From Virgisporangium aurantiacum (GTDB lineage Bacteria; Actinomycetota; Actinomycetes; Mycobacteriales; Micromonosporaceae), in NCBI RefSeq assembly GCF_016863635.1, contig NZ_BOPG01000013.1:99763-163762 (forward strand): a stretch of DNA of 64,000 nt, read 5' to 3'. Below are positions 7,989-16,359 of this stretch, piece by piece. The number at the start of each line of letters is the position of its first letter. Position 1 is the stretch's first letter. A program made the translations under genes and the position numbers. A model generated the notes under the pieces. That model saw only the letters and a program-made list of their open reading frames with translations. It had not been told where the DNA came from and did no database searches.

Positions 7989-9409
7989 CAACGCGCGGCC
8001 GCGTGATCGCGCGGGGTCAGCGTCAGTTCGACCTTGTCCTTCGGACGCAGGGACGCCGCGACCTGCGTTGCCGGCAGCCCCTTCGACCGCAGCCGGAACC
8101 GGAACCGGCCGAGGACGGCGGCGACGATCAGCTGCGCCTCCACGTAGAACAGGTACTGGCCGAGGCACTGGTGCGGCCCGCCGCCGAACGGGTAGTGCGC
8201 GTACCGGTGGCGGCGCTCGGCGCGGTCCGGCGCGAACCGGTCCGGGTCGAACTCCGCCGGCCGCTCCCAGAACGCGTCCATGCGTTGGGTGATGTACGGG
8301 CTGATGAGGATGTCGGCGCCCGTCGGGATCCGGACGCCGTCGACGACGTCCTCGCCGGCCGCGACCCGCGGGATCAGCCAGCCGACCGGGTACAGGCGCA
8401 GCAGTTCGTCGAGCACCATCCGGGTGTAGGTCAGCCGGGCCAGGTGCTCGCGGCGCACCGGGCCGGCGCCCACGACGTCGTCGACCTCCGTGTACAGCCG
8501 CTCGGCCACGTCGGGGTGGGCGTCGAGGATCGGCCACAGGAAGGTGAGGACGCCGAACGTCGTCTCGGTGGTGGTCGCGAACATGGCGACGGTGTCGTTG
8601 CGCACCTGGCGGTCGTCGAGGTCGCCGCCGTCGGCCGCCGTGGCCCGGCCGAGCGTCGAGATGATGTCGTCGCCGCCGTCCGGCGCGGTGCGGGCCCGCC
8701 GCACCACGGGCAGCAGCACGTCGTCGATCTGGCGCACGGCGTCGCGGAACGCGCGGTCGCCCGGCATCGGAACGGCGTTCGGGACGAACGGCACGAGCAG
8801 CCGCACCAGGATCGCCGTGGCGATCGTGTTCTGTGCGGCGACGATCCGCAGCGCGTCGGGCACCGACACCTTGTCGGCGAACAGGGTGCGCATGATCGTC
8901 CGGCACACGATGCGCGACAGTTCGGCGCCGATGTCGACGACCGTCTCCGCCGGGACGTCGTCGACCCCCGCCGCGACCTCGGCGGCCATCGCGTCGACGA
9001 GCGCGTCGACGCGGCGGGCCGTGAACATCGGCTGCAACGTCTTCCGGCTGGCCTGCCACACCTGGCCCTCGGACATGATGCCCTCGCCGAAGAGCCGTTT
9101 TATCGACCCCCACAGCATGCCCTTGCCGTCGCGGACGTAGTTCGGGGCGTTGTCCCGCAGAATCCGCTGGACGTGCGCCGGGTTCGTCACCAGAAACGGG
9201 CGGAACGAGCCGAGATTGAGCCGTACCACGGCGCCGTCGGCCTGGTTGCCGAATGCGACGAGGGCACCTAGTGGATCGCGGATCAGGGCGGGAAGGGCCT
9301 TGTGAACGGGTACCGACACGGCCTTGTGGGCTGTCGGATTGTGCATTTCAGACACCGTTCGATGATCGCATCCGTGATCATCCGAAGCTAGACATTCAGT
9401 TATCCTCAT
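7988..9409 (-). CDS. Cytochrome P450 of the terpene operon
   Basis: This P450 has the heme-ligand loop FGGGPHQCLG, the ExxR helix DELLRLYP, and an I-helix centred on FATTTETT. The protein is 473 residues from ATG 9409 or 452 from ATG 9346. The sequence from MHNPTAHKAVS onward looks like the natural N-terminus, but GAAAG lies upstream of 9409, so the start is undecided. It is first in the three-gene operon and probably oxidises the terpene made by the two downstream enzymes. Ferredoxin and reductase partners are not encoded nearby. Confidence 0.93.
   Translation of the reverse strand: MRITECLASDDHGCDHRTVSEMHNPTAHKAVSVPVHKALPALIRDPLGALVAFGNQADGAVVRLNLGSFRPFLVTNPAHVQRILRDNAPNYVRDGKGMLWGSIKRLFGEGIMSEGQVWQASRKTLQPMFTARRVDALVDAMAAEVAAGVDDVPAETVVDIGAELSRIVCRTIMRTLFADKVSVPDALRIVAAQNTIATAILVRLLVPFVPNAVPMPGDRAFRDAVRQIDDVLLPVVRRARTAPDGGDDIISTLGRATAADGGDLDDRQVRNDTVAMFATTTETTFGVLTFLWPILDAHPDVAERLYTEVDDVVGAGPVRREHLARLTYTRMVLDELLRLYPVGWLIPRVAAGEDVVDGVRIPTGADILISPYITQRMDAFWERPAEFDPDRFAPDRAERRHRYAHYPFGGGPHQCLGQYLFYVEAQLIVAAVLGRFRFRLRSKGLPATQVAASLRPKDKVELTLTPRDHAAAR
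9361..9382. promoter_or_regulatory. Inverted repeat at the start of the terpene operon
   Basis: GATGATC (9361-9367), an 8-nt spacer, and GATCATC (9376-9382) form a perfect inverted repeat just upstream of the ATG at 9346. If that start is the real one, this is a likely operator. Confidence 0.4.
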
Positions 9410-9410
9410 C

Positions 9411-9434
9411 TATCTTTCATTAGCGTGAAAGATA
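9411..9434. promoter_or_regulatory. 9-bp inverted repeat upstream of the terpene operon
   Basis: TATCTTTCA (9411-9419), a 6-nt spacer, and TGAAAGATA (9426-9434) form a perfect inverted repeat in an AT-rich island between the divergent P450 and amidohydrolase genes. Its size and symmetry fit a TetR- or GntR-type operator. Confidence 0.5.
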
Positions 9435-9519
9435 TCCATAAAGCGGTGGCCCCGAGCATTATTCATTCATGTTCACGCCCGCCCGCCGGCGGCGGGTCCC
9501 GTTGTGATCTCCTTTTCGC

Positions 9520-10734
9520 ATGAGTCGACTGCTGCTGCACGGTGGGGCCGTCTTCGACGGGACCGGCGCCGAGCCCCGCCCGGCCGACGTGGTGATCGAG
9601 GGCGACCGGATCGTCGACGTCGGTACGGGACTCGACGGCGACGACGGCGTCGACTGCACCGGCCGCACGATCCTGCCCGGGCTGATCGACAGCCACGTCC
9701 ACCTGATGATCGACGGCCTGAACCCGCGGTCCTGGCTGACCGACCCGTTCTCGCTGCAGTTCTACACAGCCGTGCGGACGATGCGGGCCACGCTCGACAT
9801 CGGCATCACCTCGGTGCGCGACGCCGGCGGCGCCGACCTCGGCGTGCGCGAGGCGCAGCGGCGCGGCGTGGTGCCCGGCCCGCGCACGCAGATCTCGATC
9901 AGCCTGCTGAGCCAGACCGGCGGCCACGGCGACCCGTGGCAGGCCTCCGGCTGCGTCACCCCGATCTTCCAACCGCACCCCGGGCGGCCGACCGGCCTCG
10001 CCGACGGACCGGACGAGGTGCGGCGCAAGGTCCGCGAACTGCTGCGCGCCGGTGCCGACGTCATCAAGATCGCCACCAGCGGCGGCGTCGTGTCGCCCCG
10101 CGACGATCCCCGCCACGGCCACTTCCGCGGCGACGAGGTCGAGGTGGCCGTGCGGGAGGCGGCGGCGGCCGGCGCGTTCGTCATGTCCCACGCGATCGGC
10201 GCCGACGGCATCAAGACCGCGGTGCGCGCGGGCGTGCGGTCGATCGAGCACGGCATCTTCCTCGACGACGAGGCGGTCGACCTGATGCTCAACCGCGGCG
10301 CGTGGCTGGTGCCGACCCTGCTCGCCCCGCGCGGCGTGCTGGAGGCGGCGGCCGCTCTCGACCCGTATGTGGTCGAGAAGGCTCGCCTGGTGGTCGCGTC
10401 CCACCAGGCCTCGGTGACCCGCGCCCTGGAGGCGGGGGTGAAGATCGCGTTCGGCACCGACACCGGCGTCACCAAGCACGGCCGCAACCTGGAGGAACTG
10501 ACCCTGCTGACCGACTGCGGCCTCACCCCGGCACAGGCCCTCCGCTCGGCGACGCAGGAGGCCGCCCGGCTGCTCGGCGTCGAGGAGAAGCTGGGCACGG
10601 TCGAGCCCGGCAAGCTGGCCGACCTGGTCGTGGTCGACGGCGACCCGTGCCGAGCCGAGGTCCTGTCCGACCTGGCCGCCCGGATCCGCCAGGTCTACCA
10701 GGGCGGCGTGCGGGTCAGCTCCGGGCCCCGCTGA
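9520..10734 (+). CDS. Metal-dependent amidohydrolase (prolidase/imidazolonepropionase-like)
   Basis: This 404-residue TIM-barrel amidohydrolase has the metal-binding HxH (DSHVHL), a Lys in VIKIATSGG that is likely carbamylated, His residues in MSHAIG and IEHGIF, and the catalytic Asp in FGTDTG. The N- and C-terminal beta-sandwich segments (LLHGGAVFDG and GKLADLVVVDGDP) are complete. Relatives include Xaa-Pro dipeptidases of the Sgx9260 type; the substrate is unknown. It is transcribed away from the terpene operon and lies tail to tail with the GGDEF/EAL gene, overlapping it by 20 bp. Confidence 0.9.
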   Translation: MSRLLLHGGAVFDGTGAEPRPADVVIEGDRIVDVGTGLDGDDGVDCTGRTILPGLIDSHVHLMIDGLNPRSWLTDPFSLQFYTAVRTMRATLDIGITSVRDAGGADLGVREAQRRGVVPGPRTQISISLLSQTGGHGDPWQASGCVTPIFQPHPGRPTGLADGPDEVRRKVRELLRAGADVIKIATSGGVVSPRDDPRHGHFRGDEVEVAVREAAAAGAFVMSHAIGADGIKTAVRAGVRSIEHGIFLDDEAVDLMLNRGAWLVPTLLAPRGVLEAAAALDPYVVEKARLVVASHQASVTRALEAGVKIAFGTDTGVTKHGRNLEELTLLTDCGLTPAQALRSATQEAARLLGVEEKLGTVEPGKLADLVVVDGDPCRAEVLSDLAARIRQVYQGGVRVSSGPR

Positions 10735-12748
10735 GCTCGGCCGTGCCGACGTCGGCCGTCAGCCAGGGCAGCACCTCGTCCGACGGCATCGGCGGCTCGG
10801 TCCCGTCGGCCACGACGTCGAGCCGCAGCGTCCGCGCCAACCGCACCACGCCCGCGACCAGGCCCGGGTCGGCGGTGGACAGCGTCAGGACGTCGACGTC
10901 GTACAGGCACGACAGCGTGCCGAAGTCGCCGACCGCGATCCGGAGGCCGGCGTTGCGGAGGATCGACAGGTCCCCCCGGACCTCCGCCGGCCCGGCCAGC
11001 AGCAGGCTCTCGGTGATCTCCAGGGTCAGCAGGTACGGCTCCAGCCCGTGCCGGTTGATCAGCGTCAGCACGTGCTCGACGAAGCCGGGCGTGCGGAACT
11101 GGCCGGCCGGAACGGTCACGCTGACGCGCGGCGGGTCGGACGGGAACCGGCACTGCCAGCCCACCGCGTCCCGGATCGACCGGTCGAGCACCCACGACCC
11201 GAGCGCGGCGGTCAGTCCCGACTCCTCCGCGAGCTCGGTGACCACGTCCGGCGGCACCGGCCCGCGCTCCGGGTGCGTCCAGCACACCCGGCTCCCGAGC
11301 CCGACGGCCCGGCCGGAGCCGAGGTCGACGATCGGCTGGTAGCGCAGCGCGAGGTGACCGTCGGCGAGCGCCTGCCGCAGGTCGTCGCGCAGCCGCGTCC
11401 GCTCGGCGATCTCGCGGTGCAGGGCCGCGTCGTACCGGCGCCGGCGTCCCCCGCCCTGCGACCGGGCGGTGCGCAGCGCCACGCCGGCCCGGTCGAGCAA
11501 CTGCCCGGGGCCGTCGGCGTCGGCGTCCGTGGTGGCGGTGGTGGCCGCGCCGATGCTCACCCGCCCGGGCACCCGGCCCAGGATGCTGTCGGCCAGGCCG
11601 TCGATCTCGTCGCCGGCGTTCTCGACGACGACGCCGAACTCGTCGGCGCCGAGCCGCGCGACGGTCCGGCCGTCGAGGCAGGCGCGCAGCCGCTCGCCGA
11701 CCGCCCTTAGCAACTCGTCCGTCGGGGTGGCGTCGACGCCGACGAGCAGCACGCCGGTGACCGTCGGCGCGGCGGCGGCGCGCTCCAGTTCGTCCTCGAA
11801 CAGCAGCCGGCTGCCGAGCCCGGTGAGCGGGTCGAGGTAGGCCCGCTCCTCCAGTTCGCGCTGCCGGCGGCGCCGCTCGGTGATGTCGCGCAGGGTCAGC
11901 ACGATCCCGTCCACGGTCGGCTCGTGCCGCAGGTCGCGGATCGCCGCCTCCACCTCGATCCGCTCGCCGGTGGGCCGCAGCCGGGTCCAGCCGGCCACGG
12001 TGCCGACCCGCGCCCGGACCGCCGCCAGCACCGCGTCACCGTGCTCGAACAGGTCCTGCACCGGGCGGCCGGTCGGGTCGTCCGGCCCGAGCAGGTCGGT
12101 GGCCGACGGGCTGCCGTACCGGACGCGCCCGTCGTCGTCCACGATCAGGATGGCGTCCGCGGCGTTGACCACGAGCGTCCGGAAGTGCGCCTCGGCGTCC
12201 CGGCGGGCGAGCTCGCGCCCGAGCTCGTGGCCGAGTTCGCCGAGCTCGCCGGTGAGCCGGAGGCGGTCGATCGCGCCGGCGGCCTGGCCGGCCAGCACCG
12301 GCATCGCCTGCTGCAGTTCCACCAGCGCCGTTCCGTCGGCGGCGACGTAGAGCCGGCCGAGCTGCCGCTCGCCGACCGACAGCCGGCAGTGCAGGGCCAG
12401 GTCGTGCCCGGGCAGTCGCGCGGAGATGTCCGCCGGCAGGTGCCGGGTCTCGGCCACGATCATCGTGGCCGCTGAATCGGACGCGGGCAGCGCACCGTCG
12501 CCCAGCACGAGCGTCACCTCGTGGGCGGTACCGGGCGGCAGCAGCCCGGCGACCGCCCCGCCCACGACGACGCGCACGGCCTCGACATCGGTCGCCGACA
12601 GCAGCGCCTCGCAGCCCCGGCGCAGCTCGCGCTCGCGCGCCAGGCTCCGCCGCAGCCCCGCCGCCGCGACGCGCCACATCCGGGTCACGGCCAGGCCGAC
12701 GAGCACGACCGCGACGAGCCCGAAGCCGATCGCCAGCCGTAACGCCAC
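10715..12748 (-). CDS. PAS-GGDEF-EAL protein with degenerate active sites
   Basis: This 677-residue protein has one N-terminal membrane helix (residues 4-22), a GAF-like region, a PAS domain (around NAADAILIVDDDGRVRYGSP), a GGDEF domain and an EAL domain. The GGDEF signature reads GADEF. The EAL signature is lost (VGLGSRVCW where VGFEALLRW-like sequence is expected) and the later DDFG motif reads GDFG, although ITES is kept. It therefore probably does not hydrolyse c-di-GMP, and may bind it or act as a membrane-bound effector. The GTG at 12748 is preceded by a purine-rich GGGGTGGG. Confidence 0.88.
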   Translation of the reverse strand: MALRLAIGFGLVAVVLVGLAVTRMWRVAAAGLRRSLARERELRRGCEALLSATDVEAVRVVVGGAVAGLLPPGTAHEVTLVLGDGALPASDSAATMIVAETRHLPADISARLPGHDLALHCRLSVGERQLGRLYVAADGTALVELQQAMPVLAGQAAGAIDRLRLTGELGELGHELGRELARRDAEAHFRTLVVNAADAILIVDDDGRVRYGSPSATDLLGPDDPTGRPVQDLFEHGDAVLAAVRARVGTVAGWTRLRPTGERIEVEAAIRDLRHEPTVDGIVLTLRDITERRRRQRELEERAYLDPLTGLGSRLLFEDELERAAAAPTVTGVLLVGVDATPTDELLRAVGERLRACLDGRTVARLGADEFGVVVENAGDEIDGLADSILGRVPGRVSIGAATTATTDADADGPGQLLDRAGVALRTARSQGGGRRRRYDAALHREIAERTRLRDDLRQALADGHLALRYQPIVDLGSGRAVGLGSRVCWTHPERGPVPPDVVTELAEESGLTAALGSWVLDRSIRDAVGWQCRFPSDPPRVSVTVPAGQFRTPGFVEHVLTLINRHGLEPYLLTLEITESLLLAGPAEVRGDLSILRNAGLRIAVGDFGTLSCLYDVDVLTLSTADPGLVAGVVRLARTLRLDVVADGTEPPMPSDEVLPWLTADVGTAELSGARS

Positions 12749-12816
12749 CGCCCACCCCCGCTCGCAGTCTCTGCCGACCTAATCGGTCTGACCGGCACAA
12801 ACCTGAGCATTGCGGG

Positions 12817-13392
12817 TCACCGCAGCACGATCTCCTCGTTCGGCGCCCCGCCGTCGACGACGGCGAACGCCCGTTCCCACGTCCGCTGGTCGGCGACGAA
12901 CGGGATCTCCTCGGCCATCCACGCGTCGAACGTGGCCGTATCGGTCTCCCCGGCGGCGATCCGCGCCGCGTCCCGGCGGGCGCTCAGCGCCGGATCGGTG
13001 CCGACCCACACGATGCCGTCGAGCCAGCCGGCCACCTCCCGCCGCCCGGCACCGACCCCCTCGACGATCACCAGCCGGCTGCCGGCCGGCACCTCGACCG
13101 CGCCCGGACGTCCCCGCTCGTCCCACTTCGGCGGCCGGTACGACACCGCCTCCCCCCGGTGGACCGGCGCCAGCACCCCGTCGACGAGCAGGTCGACCCA
13201 GTCGAGCACCGCGTGCCACCAGGCGATGTCGTCGGTGTGCACCACGACGGCGCCCGGTATCTCGGCCGCCAACCGCCCGGCGAGCGTCGACTTCCCGCTG
13301 GCGCTCCGCCCGTCGACGGCGAGCACCGCCGGTCGCCCGTCCGGCACACCGACGTGCGCCAGCACCTGGGCGGCGAACTCAGCGATCTTCAT
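12817..13392 (-). CDS. Uridine kinase-like P-loop protein
   Basis: This 191-residue protein has a Walker A motif DGRSASGKST near residue 27, an HTDD segment and IVEGVGAGR, as in the uridine kinase/phosphoribulokinase-like family annotated in actinobacteria. The nucleotide or sugar substrate cannot be deduced. The ATG overlaps the stop of the DUF1990 gene (ATGA), so it is the last gene of a coupled three-gene set. Confidence 0.85.
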   Translation of the reverse strand: MKIAEFAAQVLAHVGVPDGRPAVLAVDGRSASGKSTLAGRLAAEIPGAVVVHTDDIAWWHAVLDWVDLLVDGVLAPVHRGEAVSYRPPKWDERGRPGAVEVPAGSRLVIVEGVGAGRREVAGWLDGIVWVGTDPALSARRDAARIAAGETDTATFDAWMAEEIPFVADQRTWERAFAVVDGGAPNEEIVLR

Positions 13393-13865
13393 GGCTGGGC
13401 CAGCCGCCGGAGCGCGGTGACGTAGCGGTCGGTCATGTACCGCTGGACGCGGCGCCCCACCGGCCCACCGGCCCGGGCGAGCGGCGACGCCGGTCGGCTG
13501 AACGCCCGGACGCGGAAGCGCACCTCGCCCGCGTCCGTCACGGTGACCACGAACGCCTCCTCGCCCCGCTCCGGATGACCGGGCAGGGTCCCGTAGGCGA
13601 AGCCGCGCCGCCCCGGCTCCTCGACGGTGTAGACCACCCGGCACGGAATCGTCAGCCGCAGGAGCCGCCACCGGAGGATCACGTCGCTCCCACCGGACTC
13701 GACGACGGTGAGGCCCGTCGCCTCGTGCATGCGCCAGCCGGACAGCGCGGCGGCCGCCCGCTCGAACGTCGCCGCTCCGGTGCCGAGGTGCTCGTCGCGG
13801 TCCACATGGTGGTAGCCCGGCGGCAGCGACGGGTCGCGGGTCGCGCCGACCTCGGGGTAGGTCAG
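13389..13865 (-). CDS. DUF1990 family protein
   Basis: This is a DUF1990 protein of about 158 residues (LTYPEVGATR near the start, PPGYHHVDRDEHLGTG, and a C-terminal RYMTDRYVTALRRL helix). No ATG, GTG or TTG fits the expected N-terminus. The best-aligned codon is a CTG at 13865, directly after the TGA of the Rieske gene. It may use a CTG start or be re-initiated by the ribosome that finishes the upstream gene. Function is unknown; the family has a START/cyclase-like beta fold. Confidence 0.75.
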   Translation of the reverse strand: MTYPEVGATRDPSLPPGYHHVDRDEHLGTGAATFERAAAALSGWRMHEATGLTVVESGGSDVILRWRLLRLTIPCRVVYTVEEPGRRGFAYGTLPGHPERGEEAFVVTVTDAGEVRFRVRAFSRPASPLARAGGPVGRRVQRYMTDRYVTALRRLAQP

Positions 13866-13866
13866 G

Positions 13867-14712
13867 TCAGGGACGGCGTGCCTCCACCCGGTCGCCCACC
13901 ACGCGGACCTCCAGCGTGGGCTGGCTCGACGTCGCCGGCCCGTGCACCACGGAGCCGTCGGTGAGGCGGAACGTGCTGCCGTGCCACGGGCAGACGACGC
14001 ACGGGTCACCGTCCACCACGACCGTGTCGCCGGCGCCCAGCGGGCCGGTCTGGTGACCGCAGCGTTCCAGCAGCACCGTGAGTTCGTGGCCGGCGCGATG
14101 GACCAGCACCGGCACGTCACCGATCCGCCGGATCACCGGCGTGCCGTCCGGGACGTCGACCAGCGGGCCGAGGTCGTGCCATCCGGCCGGGATCCGCATC
14201 CGGTCGGCCACGGCCTGGTTCGCGCCGGCGCCCTGCCGGTAGGTGAGGTGGCCGCCGAGGTACGCACCGGCGCCCGCCATCCCGAGCCCGAGGAAGCCGA
14301 GCAGGCGGCCCCGGCGGTGGTCACCCCGCAGCCGGGAGACCAGCGAACCGGCGTACAGCGCCACCGCCGAGGCGTTGCACAGCGCGTGGACCAGGCCGGT
14401 GCGCCGCTGCTCCGCGTCGAGGGCGGCCCAGTCGTTCCAGCCGACGACCGCCGCCGGCACCGCGCTGACCGTACCGGCCGCGACCAGGGTGGTGGCGGCC
14501 TTCTCCTGGCCGGGCACCAGGTCGAGCACCGCGGCCGAGATCCACGACCCGACCGGCGCGTGCACCATCGCCGGGTGCAGCGGATGGCCGAGCCACACCC
14601 CGTGCAGGAAGTCCCGCAGCCGCTGCGGCCGGAACACCCCGCCGACGGCCTTCTGCAGCCGGTCGCTGACGGCGTCGAGCCGCTCGGTCCGTTCGATCTG
14701 GTCAACCACCAT
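13867..14712 (-). CDS. DUF2231 membrane domain fused to Rieske [2Fe-2S] domain
   Basis: In this 281-residue protein the N-terminal half is a DUF2231 domain with about four membrane helices and the signature HPLHPAMVHAP. The C-terminal half is a Rieske domain with both ligand loops intact (CGHQTGPL and CPWHGSTF). It is probably a membrane-anchored electron-transfer protein; the partner is unknown. It is first in a coupled cluster with DUF1990 and the P-loop kinase. A GC-rich gap of about 65 bp separates it from the Hsp70 gene. Confidence 0.92.
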   Translation of the reverse strand: MVVDQIERTERLDAVSDRLQKAVGGVFRPQRLRDFLHGVWLGHPLHPAMVHAPVGSWISAAVLDLVPGQEKAATTLVAAGTVSAVPAAVVGWNDWAALDAEQRRTGLVHALCNASAVALYAGSLVSRLRGDHRRGRLLGFLGLGMAGAGAYLGGHLTYRQGAGANQAVADRMRIPAGWHDLGPLVDVPDGTPVIRRIGDVPVLVHRAGHELTVLLERCGHQTGPLGAGDTVVVDGDPCVVCPWHGSTFRLTDGSVVHGPATSSQPTLEVRVVGDRVEARRP

Positions 14713-14777
14713 GCCGGTCGGCTACCCGCCCCGCCCCCGCTGAAACCGCAACGTCGGGCCGCCGGGGCGGCCCGGCG

Positions 14778-16259
14778 TCAGGCCGCCCATACCGCCAGAT
14801 GCTCGCGGAGGGCGGCCAGTTCCGACGGGTCGCGGCCCGCGCCCGGTGCCAACTGCTCGTCGACGAACACCCGCGCCGTCGCGATGTCGCGGACCACGAC
14901 GTGCAGGATCCCGTCGACGTCGTACTCGTAGGTGATCTCCACCGCCGCGTCGGCCAGGGGCCGCTTCTCCGGCAGCGGGATCAGCCAGTCGGCGAGCAGC
15001 ACGTTGTCCTCGTGCTCCAGCGGCTTGTCGGGGTTGCCCTCCACCACCAGGACCGCGATCTCCTCCTGGAAGTCGTGTACGGGTGTGTACACCTGCGTGG
15101 TCCTCGCCGGATATTTCGTATTTCTTCCGATCAGAACCGAGAACCGGCTCTCGCCGGTGGTGTCGTCGCGGGCCACGGTCCCCAACGCGTGTTCGGCGCC
15201 GACGTGGAAGTCGACGTCGTTCACCGTCCCCTGCAGCACGCCCGCGGCGATCGCCGCGCCCTCGGCGATCGCCGTCATCGGGTCGATCTCGGTGTTGGGC
15301 TCGGCGCCGACGATCCCGGCGACGAACCGCTGCACCGACGGGATCCGCGAGCTGCCGCCCACCATCACCAGGTGGTCGATCCGGCCCGGGCTCTCCCGCA
15401 GGCACACCTCCAGCGGTTCGCGGGCGCGGTCGAGCAGCGGCGCGATCGTGTGCTCGAAGAAGTCGCGCTTCATCTGCATCGCGCCGCTGCCGTCGGGCAA
15501 CTGGATGTCGACGGCCGCCTCGTTCGAGAGCTGGATCTTGCCGAGCTCCAGGTTGAGGCGGAACAGGTCCCGCTCGGCCGGCGACCACGAGGCGGAGCCG
15601 GGCACGAACGGTTCCAGCGCGGCGAGCAGGGCGGCGTCGAGGTCGAGGCCGCCGAGCCGCTGGATGCCCATCGACGCCTGCTCGATGAACGCGCCCTCGA
15701 CCGCCTGCAGGACCGTGACGTCGAGCGTGCCGCCGCCCCAGTCGAACACCAGGATCCGCTGGTCCGCGGCGATGGCCCGGGCGTGCGCGAGCGCCGCCGC
15801 CGTGGGTTCGTTGATGAGCGCGAGCACCTCGATGCCGGCGAGGTCGGCGGCGAGCTTCGTGCGGGCGCGGGCCAGGCCGCGGCTGTTCGCGGGGATCGTG
15901 ACGACCGCCTTCGACAGCGGCGCCGCCCCGAGCTCGTCGACCCGTCGCCGCACCTGCCGCAGCACCAGCGCGCCGGCGACCTCCACCGGCACCAACGCCG
16001 TGCCGACGGGCACCACGTCGTCGGTCGCCATCATGCGCTTGACCGCCTCGACCCGGTGGCCGACGCGGGTCTTGGCCGGCCAGCCGAACTCCGGCACCCC
16101 GTTCGTCACCGTGAACGACGACGGCAGCACCCGGTCGAAGCCGAGGTCGGCCCACTCGATCGGGATCTCGTCGACGAGCGGCAGCGTCGCCACCCGTCCG
16201 CCGCTCACACAGGCGAGCACGCTGTTCGTCGTCCCGAAGTCAATCCCATAAGAGGTCAT
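14778..16259 (-). CDS. Hsp70 family protein without lid domain
   Basis: This 493-residue Hsp70-type protein has phosphate-binding loops GIDFGTTNS (5-13) and VFDWGGGTLDV (171-181), INEPTAA at about 149-155 and the adenosine motif VMVGGSSRIPSVQ (288-300). After the ATPase domain there are only about 120 residues, enough for a beta-type substrate-binding domain (ITYEYDVDGILHVVVRD) but not for the helical lid, and there is no EEVD-like tail. It follows a J-like gene and a large zinc-ribbon gene in the same orientation, so it probably acts with them. Its start codon lies in the 3' arm of a 16-bp hairpin. Confidence 0.92.
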   Translation of the reverse strand: MTSYGIDFGTTNSVLACVSGGRVATLPLVDEIPIEWADLGFDRVLPSSFTVTNGVPEFGWPAKTRVGHRVEAVKRMMATDDVVPVGTALVPVEVAGALVLRQVRRRVDELGAAPLSKAVVTIPANSRGLARARTKLAADLAGIEVLALINEPTAAALAHARAIAADQRILVFDWGGGTLDVTVLQAVEGAFIEQASMGIQRLGGLDLDAALLAALEPFVPGSASWSPAERDLFRLNLELGKIQLSNEAAVDIQLPDGSGAMQMKRDFFEHTIAPLLDRAREPLEVCLRESPGRIDHLVMVGGSSRIPSVQRFVAGIVGAEPNTEIDPMTAIAEGAAIAAGVLQGTVNDVDFHVGAEHALGTVARDDTTGESRFSVLIGRNTKYPARTTQVYTPVHDFQEEIAVLVVEGNPDKPLEHEDNVLLADWLIPLPEKRPLADAAVEITYEYDVDGILHVVVRDIATARVFVDEQLAPGAGRDPSELAALREHLAVWAA

Positions 16260-16291
16260 GACCGCGCCTCGCTCCGCGAGGTGCGGTCATG
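16257..16291 (-). promoter_or_regulatory. Hairpin sequestering the Hsp70 start codon and ribosome binding site
   Basis: On the transcript, 16291-16283 pairs with 16265-16257 over 9 bp (CATGACCGC with GCGGTCATG), followed by one G-U pair and six more pairs closed by a GGA loop. The ATG of the Hsp70 gene (16259-16257) forms the last pairs of the 3' arm, and the only good Shine-Dalgarno (GAGG, 7 nt before the ATG) is also in that arm. This is the layout of an RNA thermometer or of another translation-gating structure. The pairing is visible; the function is inferred. Confidence 0.55.
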
Positions 16292-16359
16292 CCGCCGCTC
16301 CGCGCGCTCCGCGCGCGAATCGGCTCCACTGAGCCAAATGATGACCTCGCTACGCTCGG

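Noticed and set aside
7113..9113. Long frame joining the class I terpene synthase with sequence opposite the P450 codons
   Set aside because: The first half is Arg/Pro-rich shadow of the P450 in another frame; the real gene starts at 7988 where it overlaps the P450 stop.
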